Source: an uncultured Rivibacter sp. (lineage in GTDB: Bacteria; Pseudomonadota; Gammaproteobacteria; Burkholderiales; Burkholderiaceae). Taken from it: DNA of 64,000 bases. Under the pieces are notes generated by a model that saw only the letters and a program-made list of their open reading frames with translations, was not told the origin of the DNA and made no database searches. Position numbers and translations under genes: made by a program. Positions within the stretch are counted from its first letter, which is position 1; each line of letters opens with the position of its first letter. The stretch spans positions 59,292-123,291 of the forward strand of contig CAMLNA010000002.1 of the NCBI GenBank assembly GCA_946481025.1, read 5' to 3'. Below, piece by piece: positions 1 through 9,274 of this stretch.

Positions 1-2
1 AC

Positions 3-272
3 GAAAAACCCACCGCCAGCCAGCTGATCGCGCAGGCCATGAGCGCCAAGGCCGTCACCTCCGGCAAGCTCACCGCGGCCGACGTGGCCCAGATGGTGGT
101 GGAGGCGATGCGCGACGAGCGCTTCTACATCTTCAGCCACCCGCAGGCGCTGGGCATGGCGCAAAGGCGCCTCGAGGACCTTGTGCGGATGCACAACCCG
201 AGCGACCCGTTCGAGGGCAAGCCCGAGATCGGCGAGCGCTTGCGCGAGGCGCTGCGACAGGCGGGCGTCTGA
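3..272 (+). CDS. SDR-family oxidoreductase, C-terminal fragment
   Basis: The gene enters from before the window; the frame is open from base 3 and stops at 270-272. The visible 89 residues resemble the C-terminal end of short-chain dehydrogenases of the type ending in a segment like RDERFYIFSHP followed by a short helix. The nucleotide-binding and catalytic parts are outside the window, so substrate and exact family cannot be judged. An internal ATG at 39 is probably not the real start, because the frame continues upstream with plausible coding sequence. Family assignment is recall of a C-terminal pattern only. Confidence 0.55.
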   Translation, partial: EKPTASQLIAQAMSAKAVTSGKLTAADVAQMVVEAMRDERFYIFSHPQALGMAQRRLEDLVRMHNPSDPFEGKPEIGERLREALRQAGV

Positions 273-310
273 GACGGCGGAGGCGAGAAAAACTCCGCAT
301 TCGCGGGCCG

Positions 311-1036
311 ATGCGACAGCCTGCCGCGGGGGGCCGTGTGGCAGCATCAGGCAGCCCAAACGCTCGCCGGAAGTTCGAAGTGCGCAAAGTCCCACCCCCA
401 GGCAAGCAGGCCGATCGCGGCCGCCGTCGCTCCTCCAGCCCGCCGGGCCGTCTTGCGGCCTGGTTCGCCCGCCAGTGTGAAAAGCGGCTGCGCTTCGAGT
501 GGCGCGGGCTGCACCTGCACGTGCTGTTCGAGCACCCCGACGACACCGCGGCCCGCCTGCTGGCCGCCGGCGTTGCGCCGCCCGCCCAGAAGCCGTCGCA
601 GCAGCCGGCCGTGGCTGCCGATGCCGTGCCGCCGAAGGATGCCGAGCCCGCCGAGGTGGCCAACTGGCGGCTGGCGCTCGTCGAGGTGCTGGAGCGGCAC
701 CCGCGCGCCCGCAAGGTGCTGCGCCACCTCGACCTGCTCGAAGGCGCGCTGCGCCATCACGGCGCCAAGGCGCTGGACATGCTGCCGCCCCCGGTGCTGC
801 GCAAGACGGCCAACCAGCTCGACACGGTGCTCGACGCCGGCGCCCCGCGCGGGCTGATCGGCCTGCGCGCTGCCCTGGACGTCACCCTCATCAAGCGCGA
901 CCCGCGCGCCATGGCGCGGGGCCGCAACGACCTGATCTCCGAGTTCAACGCCGGCAGCCGCATCGAAGTCGAGGAGGTGGGCGAATCCACCTTCCTGGCG
1001 GCGCAGCAGCGCTGGAGCCGGGCCACCGGTTACTGA
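311..1036 (+). CDS. Hypothetical protein upstream of bioB
   Basis: About 241 residues with no signal peptide or membrane segment and no family I recognise. The first 55 or so residues are arginine- and proline-rich and look unlike the rest, so translation may start later than the ATG at 311. From about residue 60 the codon use is typical of the neighbourhood. The C-terminal half (from about residue 117) is predicted helical, with charged helices such as RKVLRHLDLLEGALRHHG. It lies 66 bp upstream of biotin synthase on the same strand, with a GC-rich hairpin between them. A link to biotin metabolism cannot be inferred from position alone. Confidence 0.55.
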   Translation: MRQPAAGGRVAASGSPNARRKFEVRKVPPPGKQADRGRRRSSSPPGRLAAWFARQCEKRLRFEWRGLHLHVLFEHPDDTAARLLAAGVAPPAQKPSQQPAVAADAVPPKDAEPAEVANWRLALVEVLERHPRARKVLRHLDLLEGALRHHGAKALDMLPPPVLRKTANQLDTVLDAGAPRGLIGLRAALDVTLIKRDPRAMARGRNDLISEFNAGSRIEVEEVGESTFLAAQQRWSRATGY

Positions 1037-1102
1037 AAGGCCCCGGGGAGGGGGCCGGGGCTGTGGTAGAAACCCCGGCTTGTCGTCTGAGAGACCCCCT
1101 TC

Positions 1103-2104
1103 ATGAGCCACCAGACCATTCAACTCGTCCGCCGCACCAGCGCGCAAGCGGTGGCCGCGGCCGCCGCCCAGCAGCAGCGCTGGCCGGTGGACGCCGTGGC
1201 AGCGTTGTTCGAGCTGCCCTTCAACGACCTGCTGTGGCGTGCGCAGCAGACGCACCGCGAGTACTTCGACGCCAACGAAGTGCAGCGTTCGACGCTGCTG
1301 TCCATCAAGACGGGCGGCTGCCCGGAGGACTGCGGCTATTGCCCGCAGTCGGTGCACTACGACACCGGGGTCGAAGCCGGCAAGCTGATGGACGTGCAGG
1401 CCGTGGTCGATGCGGCCAAGGCCGCGGTGAATGCCGGCGCCACGCGCTTCTGCATGGGGGCCGCCTGGCGCGAGCCCAAGGACCGGGACGTCGAGAAGGT
1501 CGCGGTGCTGGTGAAGGAGGTCAAGGCACTGGGCCTCGAGACCTGCTGCACGCTGGGCATGCTGAGCAAGCCGCAGGCGCAGACGCTTCGTGAAGCCGGC
1601 CTCGACTACTACAACCACAACCTCGACACCGCGCCCGAAGCCTACGGCCGCATCATCACCACGCGCGACTACCAGGAGCGCCTGGACACGCTGGCCAACG
1701 TGCGCGAGGCCGGCATGTCGGTGTGCTGCGGCGGCATCGTCGGCATGGGCGAGTCGCGCCGCGAGCGCGCCGGGCTCGTCGCGCAGCTGGCCAACATGGA
1801 CCCGTATCCCGAGTCGGTGCCGATCAATGAACTGGTGCAGGTGGAAGGCACGCCGCTGCACGGCACCGACAAGCTCGATCCGCTCGAATTCGTGCGCACC
1901 ATCGCCGTGGCCCGCATCACCATGCCGAAGGCGCGGGTGCGCCTGTCGGCCGGGCGGCAGGAAATGAGCGAGGCCGTGCAGGCGTTGTGCTTCCTGGCGG
2001 GGGCCAACTCCGTTTTCTATGGGGAGAAGCTGCTCACGACCGGCAACCCCGACGTGGCGCGCGACGAAGCGCTGTTCGAGAAGCTGGGGTTGAAGGCGGG
2101 GTAG
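1103..2104 (+). CDS. bioB: Biotin synthase BioB (radical SAM)
   Basis: 333 residues, the normal length for BioB. It inserts sulfur into dethiobiotin to give biotin, the last step of biotin synthesis, in the cytoplasm. The radical-SAM cluster motif CxxxCxxC is at C73, C77 and C80 ([10 protein letters not shown]), followed by PQS as in other BioB proteins. Downstream, the [11 protein letters not shown] and [10 protein letters not shown] segments are diagnostic of BioB. The [2Fe-2S] sulfur-donor cysteines lie in the middle of the barrel. No other bio genes are adjacent, so bioB is unlinked from bioA/F/D here. It is followed after 16 bp by a flavoprotein gene and may be cotranscribed with it. Confidence 0.97.
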   Translation: MSHQTIQLVRRTSAQAVAAAAAQQQRWPVDAVAALFELPFNDLLWRAQQTHREYFDANEVQRSTLLSIKTGGCPEDCGYCPQSVHYDTGVEAGKLMDVQAVVDAAKAAVNAGATRFCMGAAWREPKDRDVEKVAVLVKEVKALGLETCCTLGMLSKPQAQTLREAGLDYYNHNLDTAPEAYGRIITTRDYQERLDTLANVREAGMSVCCGGIVGMGESRRERAGLVAQLANMDPYPESVPINELVQVEGTPLHGTDKLDPLEFVRTIAVARITMPKARVRLSAGRQEMSEAVQALCFLAGANSVFYGEKLLTTGNPDVARDEALFEKLGLKAG

Positions 2105-2120
2105 GCCCTTGCCGCCTCCG

Positions 2121-3404
2121 ATGTCCGTCAAGGTCGCCATCGTCGGCGGCGGCCCAGCCGGCCTGATGGCCGCCGAAGTGCTGGCCGCGGGCGGCGCCGA
2201 GGTCGACCTCTACGACGCCATGCCCTCGGTCGGCCGCAAGTTCCTGCTGGCCGGCAAGGGCGGCCTGAACCTCACCCACTCCGAGGGCTTCGAGCCCTTC
2301 CTCGGCCGCTATGGCGCCCGCCGGACACAGCTCGAGCCCTGGCTGCAGGCCTTCGGTGCGAACGATCTGCGCGACTGGGCCCGGGGCCTGGGCATCGACA
2401 CCTTCGTGGGCACCTCCGGCCGCGTGTTTCCCACCGACCTCAAGGCCGCGCCGCTGCTGCGTGCCTGGCTGCACCGGCTGCGCGAGGCCGGCGTGCGTTT
2501 CCACATGCGGCATCGCTGGCTCGGCTTTGCCGAAGGGGCAGGGCACGGGTTGCGCTTCGCCACGCCCGCCGGCGAAAACGAGGTGCATGCGGATGCCGTG
2601 CTGCTCGCCCTGGGCGGCGCCAGCTGGGCCCGGCTGGGCTCCGACGGCGCCTGGGCGGCGTTGCTGCGTGAACGAGGTGTCGAGATCGTGCCGCTGCAGC
2701 CTGCGAACTGCGGGTTCGACGTGGGGCAGGGCGCGGCGGCGCCCCCGGGCCGCCCCGCGCAGGGCTGGAGCGAGCATTTCCGCAGCCGCCATGCCGGCGA
2801 GCCGCTGAAGCCGGTGACGCTCTCCTTCTGCAGCGCCGACGGCCGAACGCAGTTCCAGCGTGCGGGCGAGTTCATCGTTACCGAGGGCGGCGTCGAAGGC
2901 AGCCTCATCTATGCCGCGTCCGCGCTGCTGCGCGACGAGATCGCGGCCGCCGGCAGCGCCACCCTCCACCTCGACCTGCTGCCCGCCCACGAGCCGGCTC
3001 GCGTGTTGGCCGAGGTGGCCCATCCTCGCGGCTCGCGTTCCATGGCCAGCCACCTGCAAAGCCGCCTCGGCCTGCACGGCGTGAAGGCAGCGCTGCTGCG
3101 AGAAGTGCTGCCGGCCGAGATGTTCAACGACCCCGCACGGCTGGCCGCGTCCATCAAGGCGCTGCCGCTGCGCCTGGTCGCTCCGCGGCCTATCGACGAG
3201 GCCATCAGCACCGCTGGCGGCGTGAGCTTCGACGCGCTGGACGAGACCCTGATGCTGCGGGCGCTGCCGGGCGTCTTCTGCGCCGGCGAGATGCTCGACT
3301 GGGAAGCACCCACCGGCGGCTACCTGCTGACCGCCTGCCTGGCCGGCGGCCGCATCGCGGCACACGGGGTGCTCCAGCGGCTCAGCGCTTCCCCCGCTCG
3401 TTGA
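2121..3404 (+). CDS. FAD-dependent NAD(P)-binding flavoprotein (TIGR03862/HI0933-like)
   Basis: 427 residues from the ATG at 2121; a TTG at 2109 is in frame but less likely. The N-terminus VAIVGGGPAGLMAAE is a Rossmann dinucleotide-binding fold. The GRKFLLAGKGGLNLTHS segment is the conserved signature of the HI0933-like flavoproteins, and the C-terminal CAGEMLDWEAPTGGYLL closes the FAD site. Members are cytosolic oxidoreductases, many of unknown substrate; some relatives act on bile acids or aminoglycans. The 3' end overlaps the convergent DUF2807 gene by 23 bp. Function beyond an FAD oxidoreductase is not assigned. Confidence 0.9.
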   Translation: MSVKVAIVGGGPAGLMAAEVLAAGGAEVDLYDAMPSVGRKFLLAGKGGLNLTHSEGFEPFLGRYGARRTQLEPWLQAFGANDLRDWARGLGIDTFVGTSGRVFPTDLKAAPLLRAWLHRLREAGVRFHMRHRWLGFAEGAGHGLRFATPAGENEVHADAVLLALGGASWARLGSDGAWAALLRERGVEIVPLQPANCGFDVGQGAAAPPGRPAQGWSEHFRSRHAGEPLKPVTLSFCSADGRTQFQRAGEFIVTEGGVEGSLIYAASALLRDEIAAAGSATLHLDLLPAHEPARVLAEVAHPRGSRSMASHLQSRLGLHGVKAALLREVLPAEMFNDPARLAASIKALPLRLVAPRPIDEAISTAGGVSFDALDETLMLRALPGVFCAGEMLDWEAPTGGYLLTACLAGGRIAAHGVLQRLSASPAR

Positions 3405-4095
3405 TCTCGCCGCGGCCGGCCACCGTGCGCCGGACGACCGGCGAGCCCCAGTAGTCCACGCTGCCCACGCCCGAAATCGAGACGTCGAGCTGCGAGGCGG
3501 CCCACACCTCCACGCTGCCGACGCCGTTGATCGTGACCTGCGCCCGCTCGCTCGCGAGCCGGCCGCCGGCGAAGTGGCTCTTGCCCGAAATCTGCACGTT
3601 CACCGTCCCCACCGCGCCGGCCATCTGCCCGTCGCCCGCGCCAGAGACCGTGAAGTTGAGCTGGTCGGCCTTGAGCTGGTCGAAGCGGGCGCTGCCGGCG
3701 CCGGAGATGTCGATCGCCAGCGTGTCGGTCTTCACCGGCGAGGGGGCATGGAAGTCCGCGGCGCCAGCAATGCTCACCCGTCTCAGGGCCCGTGCCTTCA
3801 CCAGCAGGTGCAGCTTGCGGGCGTTCCAGAACTTCCAGGCGCCGCCCTGGTGCAGCAGGAGGGTGCCGTTGCGCACCTCGAGTTCGGGCGCGTTCTGCGC
3901 GGTGTCGTCGCCCTCGAACAGCACCTCGTCGCGGGGACCCTGCTCGAACCTCACGACGGCGGAACCCGAGATGTCGATGGCATCGAAGCTGCCTGGCGAG
4001 ATGGCACGTACGGCGCTGGACTGGGCCTGGCACACCGGGGCCAGCAGCAGGGGCGCCGCCAGCGCGAACACGAACAGGAATGGGCGTCGTTTCAT
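3382..4095 (-). CDS. Exported DUF2807 (GIN-domain) protein
   Basis: 237 residues. The N-terminus MKRRPFLFVFALAAPLLLAPVCQA is a clear Sec signal peptide cleaved near residue 24. The body is a repetitive beta-helix-like DUF2807 domain with recurrent short motifs (DISGSAVVRF, DISGAGSARF, QISGKSHFAG, SISGVGSVDYWG), typical of putative autotransported or surface 'head GIN' proteins. Function is unknown; a cell-envelope or adhesion role is the usual guess. Its start codon overlaps the stop of the LytTR regulator (ATGA at 4092-4095), so it is translated from the same mRNA as the two-component pair and may be an envelope output or sensor for it. Confidence 0.85.
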   Translation of the reverse strand: MKRRPFLFVFALAAPLLLAPVCQAQSSAVRAISPGSFDAIDISGSAVVRFEQGPRDEVLFEGDDTAQNAPELEVRNGTLLLHQGGAWKFWNARKLHLLVKARALRRVSIAGAADFHAPSPVKTDTLAIDISGAGSARFDQLKADQLNFTVSGAGDGQMAGAVGTVNVQISGKSHFAGGRLASERAQVTINGVGSVEVWAASQLDVSISGVGSVDYWGSPVVRRTVAGRGEINERGKR

Positions 4096-4853
4096 ACGAT
4101 CTGCGACCTCAGCTGTTTCGACACCTCGCGGCTGGCCGTGACGCTGGTGCCGTCGCGCAGGCGGATCACGTATTGCGAGCCTTCGTCGGGCGTCATGGTC
4201 TCGACGTAGTCGAGGTTGATGAGGCAGGAACGGTTCACCTTGAGGAAGCGCCGTGCATCGAGCCGCTTCTCGAAGCTCGCGATCGGCAGGCGCACCAGGT
4301 AGCTGCGGCCCCGGCTGGTGACGGCGGTGTATTTCGTGTCCGAGCGCAGGTGCTCGATCTCCTCGACCATCAGCGGCACGATGCGCGGGCCGTCGCGCAC
4401 CAGCAGGCGCACCAGCGGTTCGTCGTCCTGCTCAGCCCGCGCGGCGGATGCGAGCGCCGGCAGCAGTGCCGCCGCCTCGCCGCCGGCCAGGCGCGACAGC
4501 GCATGCTCGACCGCTTCGTTGAAGCGTTCCTGCGCAAACGGCTTCTGCAGGTAGTCCACCGCATGCAGCTCGAAGGCGGTGAGGGCGTGTTCGTCGTAGG
4601 CGGTGGTGAAGATGACGGCGGGCTGGCATTCGTCGGCCGACAGTGCGCGCAGCACCTCCAGCCCGGTGCGCCCGGGCATCTGGATGTCCAGCAGCACGAG
4701 GTCCGGTTGCAGGTCGCGGATGCTGCGCAGCGCGCTGTCGCCGTCGGCGCACACGGCCGCCAGCTCCAGCTGCGGCAGCTCGCGCACCCAGTCGGCCAGG
4801 CCTTCGGCGGCCAGGGGCTCGTCCTCGGCGATGAGGGTTCGGAAACGCTTCAT
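4092..4853 (-). CDS. LytTR-family DNA-binding response regulator
   Basis: 253 residues. The receiver domain (about 4-120) has the acidic pair E10/D11, the phospho-acceptor D56 (VLLDIQMPG), T in IFTTAYDEHA and K in YLQKPF. The C-terminal LytTR DNA-binding domain (about 147-250) carries IEHLRSDTKYTAV and the FLKVNRSCLINLDYVE signature. It is overlapped by ATGA junctions on both sides: upstream by its LytS-like kinase, downstream by the DUF2807 gene. Partners of this AlgR/LytR type control envelope, polysaccharide or carbon-uptake genes. The target here is unknown; the cotranscribed exported protein is the obvious candidate. Confidence 0.95.
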   Translation of the reverse strand: MKRFRTLIAEDEPLAAEGLADWVRELPQLELAAVCADGDSALRSIRDLQPDLVLLDIQMPGRTGLEVLRALSADECQPAVIFTTAYDEHALTAFELHAVDYLQKPFAQERFNEAVEHALSRLAGGEAAALLPALASAARAEQDDEPLVRLLVRDGPRIVPLMVEEIEHLRSDTKYTAVTSRGRSYLVRLPIASFEKRLDARRFLKVNRSCLINLDYVETMTPDEGSQYVIRLRDGTSVTASREVSKQLRSQIV

Positions 4854-5974
4854 GGGTGGAGCAGCTCGAGTTGAGGAATCACGATGTGGACCCGGAAGCC
4901 CGCGCCCGGGGCGGTGGATACGTCCAGCCGCGCACGGCCTTCGTAGTCCATCTCGAACCGGCGCATCAGCGAGTGCAGGCCGACGCCCCGGCCGCCCGGG
5001 CCCGACGCGGCGGGCGGCCAGTCGCAGCCCGCACCGTCGTCGGCCACCTGCAGCGACAGCGTGCCGTCGCCCTCGGTGCGGCGCGCTTCGATGCGCACGG
5101 TGCCGCCTTCGACGCGCGGCGCAATGCCGTGGGCGATGGCGTTTTCGACCAGCGGCTGGAGCGTGAGCGGCGGGATCTCGTCGTCCAGGGCCGTCTCGTC
5201 GACGGCCCATTGCACCTGCAGCCGCGCGCCCAGGCGCAGCGACTCGAGCGCGAGGTAGTCGCGCACGAAATCGAGCTCCTCGCGCAGCGGCACGCGGTCG
5301 GCGGCGCCACGCCGGCTGTCCAGCAGGTAGCGCATCATGCGGGCGAAGCCGAGCAGCGCCTGTTCGGCCGCGGGAGTGTCGCGGCGCATCAGGAAGTGGA
5401 TCGAGTTGAGCGTGTTGAACAGGAAGTGCGGGTTGAGCTTGCCGCTGATCACGGCCAGCTCGGCGCGCACCAGGGCCGATTCGGCCTGAGCCGCGCTCAC
5501 CGCGGCGTCGCGTGCGCGGTGCGCATGCAGCGCGCCGCTGAAACCCAGGTAGATCGCGAGGTACACGAACACCGCCCAGGCGCTGCGCCACAGCAGTTGC
5601 TGAGCCAGCGTCGCCCACGCGTGGTCCGGGCCGAAGAACCACCACGAGAGGGCGAAGTCCATCGCATGCCAGAGGACGGCGAACACCGCGGCGCCGAGCA
5701 CGTGGAGGGCGGCGCGCAGCGGCCAGGGCGGGGCCAGGCGCTGCAGCCGCCGCGCCCAAGGCAGCACCAGCGCGCCCAGCAGCATGCCCGGCGCGAGATT
5801 CCAGGTGGCTTCGTACAGCGCGTCGAAGGTCCGCAGGCCGCCGCGCTGCCAGTCGGTGCCGGCCACCCCGTACAGCACCCAAGCCAGCAGGCACAGCCCG
5901 GCGTAGCCCAGCCACAGCGACCGGTCGCGGCGGTGTGGCGGGGCGGGGTGCGGCAGGAGGGGAGGCTGCGTCAT
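4850..5974 (-). CDS. LytS/YehU-type sensor histidine kinase
   Basis: 374 residues from the ATG at 5974; an in-frame ATG at 5983 is possible. There are four predicted membrane helices between about residues 18 and 145, then a short coiled coil. The His_kinase domain begins at [15 protein letters not shown] with the phospho-acceptor at H183. The HATPase_c domain follows with [12 protein letters not shown] (N box) and [13 protein letters not shown] (G box). It has no PAS or large external sensor domain, so sensing is likely within the membrane bundle. The stop overlaps the start of the LytTR regulator. It is divergent from tex, with about 190 bp between the starts. Confidence 0.92.
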   Translation of the reverse strand: MTQPPLLPHPAPPHRRDRSLWLGYAGLCLLAWVLYGVAGTDWQRGGLRTFDALYEATWNLAPGMLLGALVLPWARRLQRLAPPWPLRAALHVLGAAVFAVLWHAMDFALSWWFFGPDHAWATLAQQLLWRSAWAVFVYLAIYLGFSGALHAHRARDAAVSAAQAESALVRAELAVISGKLNPHFLFNTLNSIHFLMRRDTPAAEQALLGFARMMRYLLDSRRGAADRVPLREELDFVRDYLALESLRLGARLQVQWAVDETALDDEIPPLTLQPLVENAIAHGIAPRVEGGTVRIEARRTEGDGTLSLQVADDGAGCDWPPAASGPGGRGVGLHSLMRRFEMDYEGRARLDVSTAPGAGFRVHIVIPQLELLHP

Positions 5975-6161
5975 GGCCGCCATCGTAGGGGCATGCCGTG
6001 GCTTGGCGCCGGCTCCGGTGACGAAGTGCGAAACGGCTGCCTGCAATCGTCGCCAGGACAGGGTGAACGGTGGGTGGCGGCCGGCCGGGCCGCGGCGAGA
6101 ACCTCTGCTCACAAACTGCGGTTCCTGCCGGGGAGTCAAGCGGTTTTCGGCCCCGCCCGCT

Positions 6162-8561
6162 ATGGCAAACTCGCCCGTTTCCCGCGACCCGACGTCTCTA
6201 GTTTTGGAAAAGATCCTGCTGCAAATCGCCGCCGAGCTGAAGGTTCGGCCGGCCCAAGTGAATGCCGCCGTCGAACTGCTGGACGGCGGGGCCACCGTGC
6301 CCTTCATCGCGCGCTACCGCAAGGAAGCGACCGACGGCCTGGACGACACCCAGCTGCGCGACCTCGAAGCGCGCCTCACCTACCTGCGCGAGCTCGAAGA
6401 GCGCCGCGCCGCGGTGCTCAAGAGCATCGAGGAGCAGGGCAAGCTGACGCCCGAGCTGCGCGCCGCCGTGGAAGCGGCGCCCACCAAGCAGGAGCTCGAG
6501 GACATCTACCTGCCCTACAAGCCCAGGCGCCGCACCAAGGCCATGATCGCCCGCGAGGCGGGCATCGAGCCGCTGGCCGACAAGCTGTTCGCCGATCCGT
6601 CGCTCGACCCGATGGCCGAGGCCGCCGGCTTCGTCAATGCCGAGGCCGGCTTTGCCGATGCGTTCGCGGTGCTCGACGGCGTGCGGGACATCCTGTCCGA
6701 GCGCTGGGCCGAAGACGCCGCGCTGGTGGGCAAGCTGCGCGAGTGGCTGTGGGAAGAGGGCCTGTTCAAGTCGAAGCTGATGGACGGCAAGGACGAGAAC
6801 AACCCCGACATCGCCAAGTTCCGCGACTACTTCGACTACGACGAGCCGATCAGCCGAGTGCCCTCGCACCGGGCGCTGGCCGTCTTTCGCGGCCGCACGC
6901 TGGAGTTCCTCGACGCCAAGCTGGTGCTCGACGAAGAGGTGGTGCCGGGGCAGCCCTCGCTCGCAGAGGGGCGCATCGCGCGCCACCTGGGCTGGAGCCA
7001 CGGCAAGCGGCCGGCTGACGACCTCATCCGCAAGTGCATCGCCTGGACCTGGAAGGTCAAGCTGAGCCTCAGCCTGGAGCGCGACCTGTTCGCCCGCCTG
7101 CGCGAGGAGGCCGAGAAGGTGGCCATCAAGGTGTTCGCCGAGAACCTGCGCGACCTGCTGCTGGCCGCGCCTGCCGGCAAGCGCGTGGTGATGGGCCTGG
7201 ACCCCGGCATCCGCACCGGCGTGAAGGTGGCGGTGGTCAACGACACCGGCAAGGTGGTCGATACCGCGACCGTGTATCCGCACGAGCCCAAGCGCGACTG
7301 GGAGGGCTCCATCCACACGCTGGGCCGCCTGGCGGCCACGCATGGCGTGAACCTCATCGCCATCGGCAACGGCACCGCCAGCCGCGAGACCGACAAGCTG
7401 GCGGCCGACCTCATCAAGCGCATCCAGCAGATGGCGCCGGGCACGCCGCTCGAGAAGGTGGTGGTCAGCGAAGCCGGGGCCTCGGTGTATTCGGCCTCCG
7501 AGTACGCGAGCAAGGAACTGCCCGAGCTCGACGTCAGCCTGCGCGGCGCGGTGTCGATCGCGCGGCGTGTCCAGGACCCGCTGGCCGAGCTGGTGAAGAT
7601 CGAACCCAAGAGCATCGGCGTGGGCCAGTACCAGCACGACGTCAACCAGAGCGAGCTGGCCCGCAGCCTGAACGCCGTGGTCGAGGACTGCGTGAACTCG
7701 GTGGGCGTGGACCTCAACACGGCCTCTGCGCCGCTGCTGGCGCGCGTGTCGGGCCTGTCTGCGGCGGTGGCGGCCAGCATCGTCCGTTGGCGCGACGCCA
7801 ACGGCGCCTTCAAGAACCGCCGCCAGCTGCGCGAGGTGGCGGGCCTGGGCGAAAAGACCTTCGAGCAGGCCGCCGGCTTCCTGCGCATCCGCGGTGGCGA
7901 CAACCCGCTCGACGTGTCGGGCGTGCACCCCGAGACCTACCCGGTGGTCGAGAAGATGCTGGCAGCGACCGGCAAGCCGATCACCGAAGTGATGGGCAGG
8001 AGCGACGTGATCCGCTCGCTCCGGCCCGAGGCCTTTGCCGACGAGAAGTTCGGCGCCATCACGGTGAAGGACATCCTGGCCGAACTCGAGAAGCCCGGCC
8101 GCGACCCGCGCCCGGACTTCAAGGTGGCCCGCTTCAACGACGGTGTCGAAGACATCAAGGACCTCGCCGAAGGCATGGTGCTCGAGGGCACGGTGAGCAA
8201 CGTGGCCCAGTTCGGCGCCTTCGTGGACCTGGGCGTCCACCAGGACGGCCTGGTCCACGTGAGCCAGCTGTCGAACAAGTTCGTCAACGACGCGCGCGAA
8301 GTGGTGAAGGCCGGCGACATCGTCAAGGTGAAGGTGCTGGAGGTCGACCTCGCCCGCAAGCGCATCTCGCTCACCATGAAGCTCGACGCGGCGCCGGCGC
8401 CGCGCGGTGAACGCGGCGACAACAACTTCCGCCCGGCGGCGCGCAATGAACGCATTGGCGGCAGCGGCGGTGGTGGCGGTGGTGGCAGCAGAGGGGCCGG
8501 CCAGCCCGCCGCGCAGAACGCCATGGCGGCGGCCTTTGCCAAGCTGCAGACCAAGCGCTGA
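6162..8561 (+). CDS. tex: Tex-family transcription accessory protein (S1 RNA-binding)
   Basis: 799 residues, normal for Tex. The order is an N-terminal helical region ([16 protein letters not shown]), a YqgF/RNase H-like core ([19 protein letters not shown]), helix-hairpin-helix segments ([21 protein letters not shown]) and an S1 domain near residues 668-740 ([18 protein letters not shown]). Tex is a cytoplasmic nucleic-acid-binding factor affecting transcription and tolerance to transcription-replication conflict. The start at 6162 is chosen because the family begins shortly before [13 protein letters not shown]; the frame is open further upstream. A glycine-rich tail (about 770-780) is inserted before the last helix, as in other betaproteobacteria. 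Confidence 0.95.
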   Translation: MANSPVSRDPTSLVLEKILLQIAAELKVRPAQVNAAVELLDGGATVPFIARYRKEATDGLDDTQLRDLEARLTYLRELEERRAAVLKSIEEQGKLTPELRAAVEAAPTKQELEDIYLPYKPRRRTKAMIAREAGIEPLADKLFADPSLDPMAEAAGFVNAEAGFADAFAVLDGVRDILSERWAEDAALVGKLREWLWEEGLFKSKLMDGKDENNPDIAKFRDYFDYDEPISRVPSHRALAVFRGRTLEFLDAKLVLDEEVVPGQPSLAEGRIARHLGWSHGKRPADDLIRKCIAWTWKVKLSLSLERDLFARLREEAEKVAIKVFAENLRDLLLAAPAGKRVVMGLDPGIRTGVKVAVVNDTGKVVDTATVYPHEPKRDWEGSIHTLGRLAATHGVNLIAIGNGTASRETDKLAADLIKRIQQMAPGTPLEKVVVSEAGASVYSASEYASKELPELDVSLRGAVSIARRVQDPLAELVKIEPKSIGVGQYQHDVNQSELARSLNAVVEDCVNSVGVDLNTASAPLLARVSGLSAAVAASIVRWRDANGAFKNRRQLREVAGLGEKTFEQAAGFLRIRGGDNPLDVSGVHPETYPVVEKMLAATGKPITEVMGRSDVIRSLRPEAFADEKFGAITVKDILAELEKPGRDPRPDFKVARFNDGVEDIKDLAEGMVLEGTVSNVAQFGAFVDLGVHQDGLVHVSQLSNKFVNDAREVVKAGDIVKVKVLEVDLARKRISLTMKLDAAPAPRGERGDNNFRPAARNERIGGSGGGGGGGSRGAGQPAAQNAMAAAFAKLQTKR

Positions 8562-8572
8562 ACGGCGCGTTT

Positions 8573-8597
8573 CGTCACCGCGTTCTTGGTGGTGACG
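8573..8597 (+). terminator. Weak hairpin after tex
   Basis: CGTCACC and GGTGACG form a 7-bp perfect inverted repeat with an 11-nt loop, 12 bp after the tex stop. There is no T-run, so termination would be weak or Rho-assisted. Confidence 0.3.
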
Positions 8598-8670
8598 GCG
8601 CGTCCGTATCGTCGGAAACTCCGCAGGTCGCGTGAACCGCTCAACGAATCACAACCCAAGGAGTTCCTGC

Positions 8671-9237
8671 ATGAATCGATACGCCAGCGTTCTTGCCGTC
8701 ACCACCCTGGCCGCCCTGGCCGCGGCCTGCGCAGACATGTCCAGCGCGCCGCAGGCGGCCGCCGCCAAGCCTGCCGCCGCCCTGGCTTCCGGCCCCACGG
8801 CCGTGGCAACGCTGCAGGCCACCACGGGCAACACCGCTTCGGGCACCGCCTGGTTCACGCAACTGCCCGACGGGGTGCAGGTGCGCGTGAAGGTGGCGGG
8901 CCTCAAGCCCAACCAGGAACACGGCTTCCACGCGCATGAGAAAGGCGACTGCTCCAGCGGCGACGGCATGAGCACCGGCGGGCACTTCAACCCGACGGGC
9001 AAGCCGCACGGCCCGCAGCATGCCGACCACCATGCCGGCGACATGCCGGGGCTCAAGGCCGATGCCAACGGCTATGCCGAGGCCACCTTCAAGCTCACCG
9101 GCGTGACCGTCGGCTCCGGCGCGACGGACCTCGTCGGCAAGGGCCTCATCGTCCACGCCAACCCCGACGACTACAAGACGCAGCCCACCGGCAACGCCGG
9201 CGCACGCATCGCCTGCGGCGTCATCAAGGCCGGCTGA
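8671..9237 (+). CDS. sodC: Superoxide dismutase [Cu-Zn] family lipoprotein
   Basis: 188 residues. The signal peptide ends in a lipobox (LAAAC, lipidated cysteine C20), so the protein should be anchored on the periplasmic face. The Cu/Zn-SOD fold is recognisable: HGFHAHEKGDCSS supplies copper ligands and the first cysteine, GGHFNP and the following zinc loop supply the rest, and RIACGVI gives the second disulfide cysteine. The expected LIVHA segment is also present. The zinc loop is unusually histidine-rich (GPQHADHHAGD). It dismutates superoxide in the envelope. A Shine-Dalgarno AAGGAG sits about 10 nt upstream of the ATG at 8671. Confidence 0.93.
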   Translation: MNRYASVLAVTTLAALAAACADMSSAPQAAAAKPAAALASGPTAVATLQATTGNTASGTAWFTQLPDGVQVRVKVAGLKPNQEHGFHAHEKGDCSSGDGMSTGGHFNPTGKPHGPQHADHHAGDMPGLKADANGYAEATFKLTGVTVGSGATDLVGKGLIVHANPDDYKTQPTGNAGARIACGVIKAG

Positions 9238-9251
9238 AGCACCGGGGGGAA

Positions 9252-9270
9252 GGGCGCCCGGCGGGCGCCC
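9252..9270. terminator. Bidirectional hairpin between sodC and the Bug gene
   Basis: GGGCGCCC, a 3-nt loop (GGC), then GGGCGCCC again gives an 8-bp perfect stem located between the convergent stops at 9237 and 9275. It could terminate both genes; no strong T-tract follows. Confidence 0.5.
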
Positions 9271-9274
9271 CGCC

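Noticed and set aside
1040..1061. GC-rich hairpin (GCCCCGG/CCGGGGC) before bioB
   Set aside because: No T-tract and very GC-rich surroundings; such pairs arise by chance here. Not called as a terminator.
1086..1102. CTGAGA followed by ACCC just before bioB, resembling the thiamine riboswitch core
   Set aside because: Only 20 nt before the start codon with no room for the aptamer helices and no thiamine gene.
347..2140. Long open frame antisense to the hypothetical gene and bioB
   Set aside because: It is the mirror of high third-position GC in bioB; the product is arginine/histidine-rich with no family resemblance.
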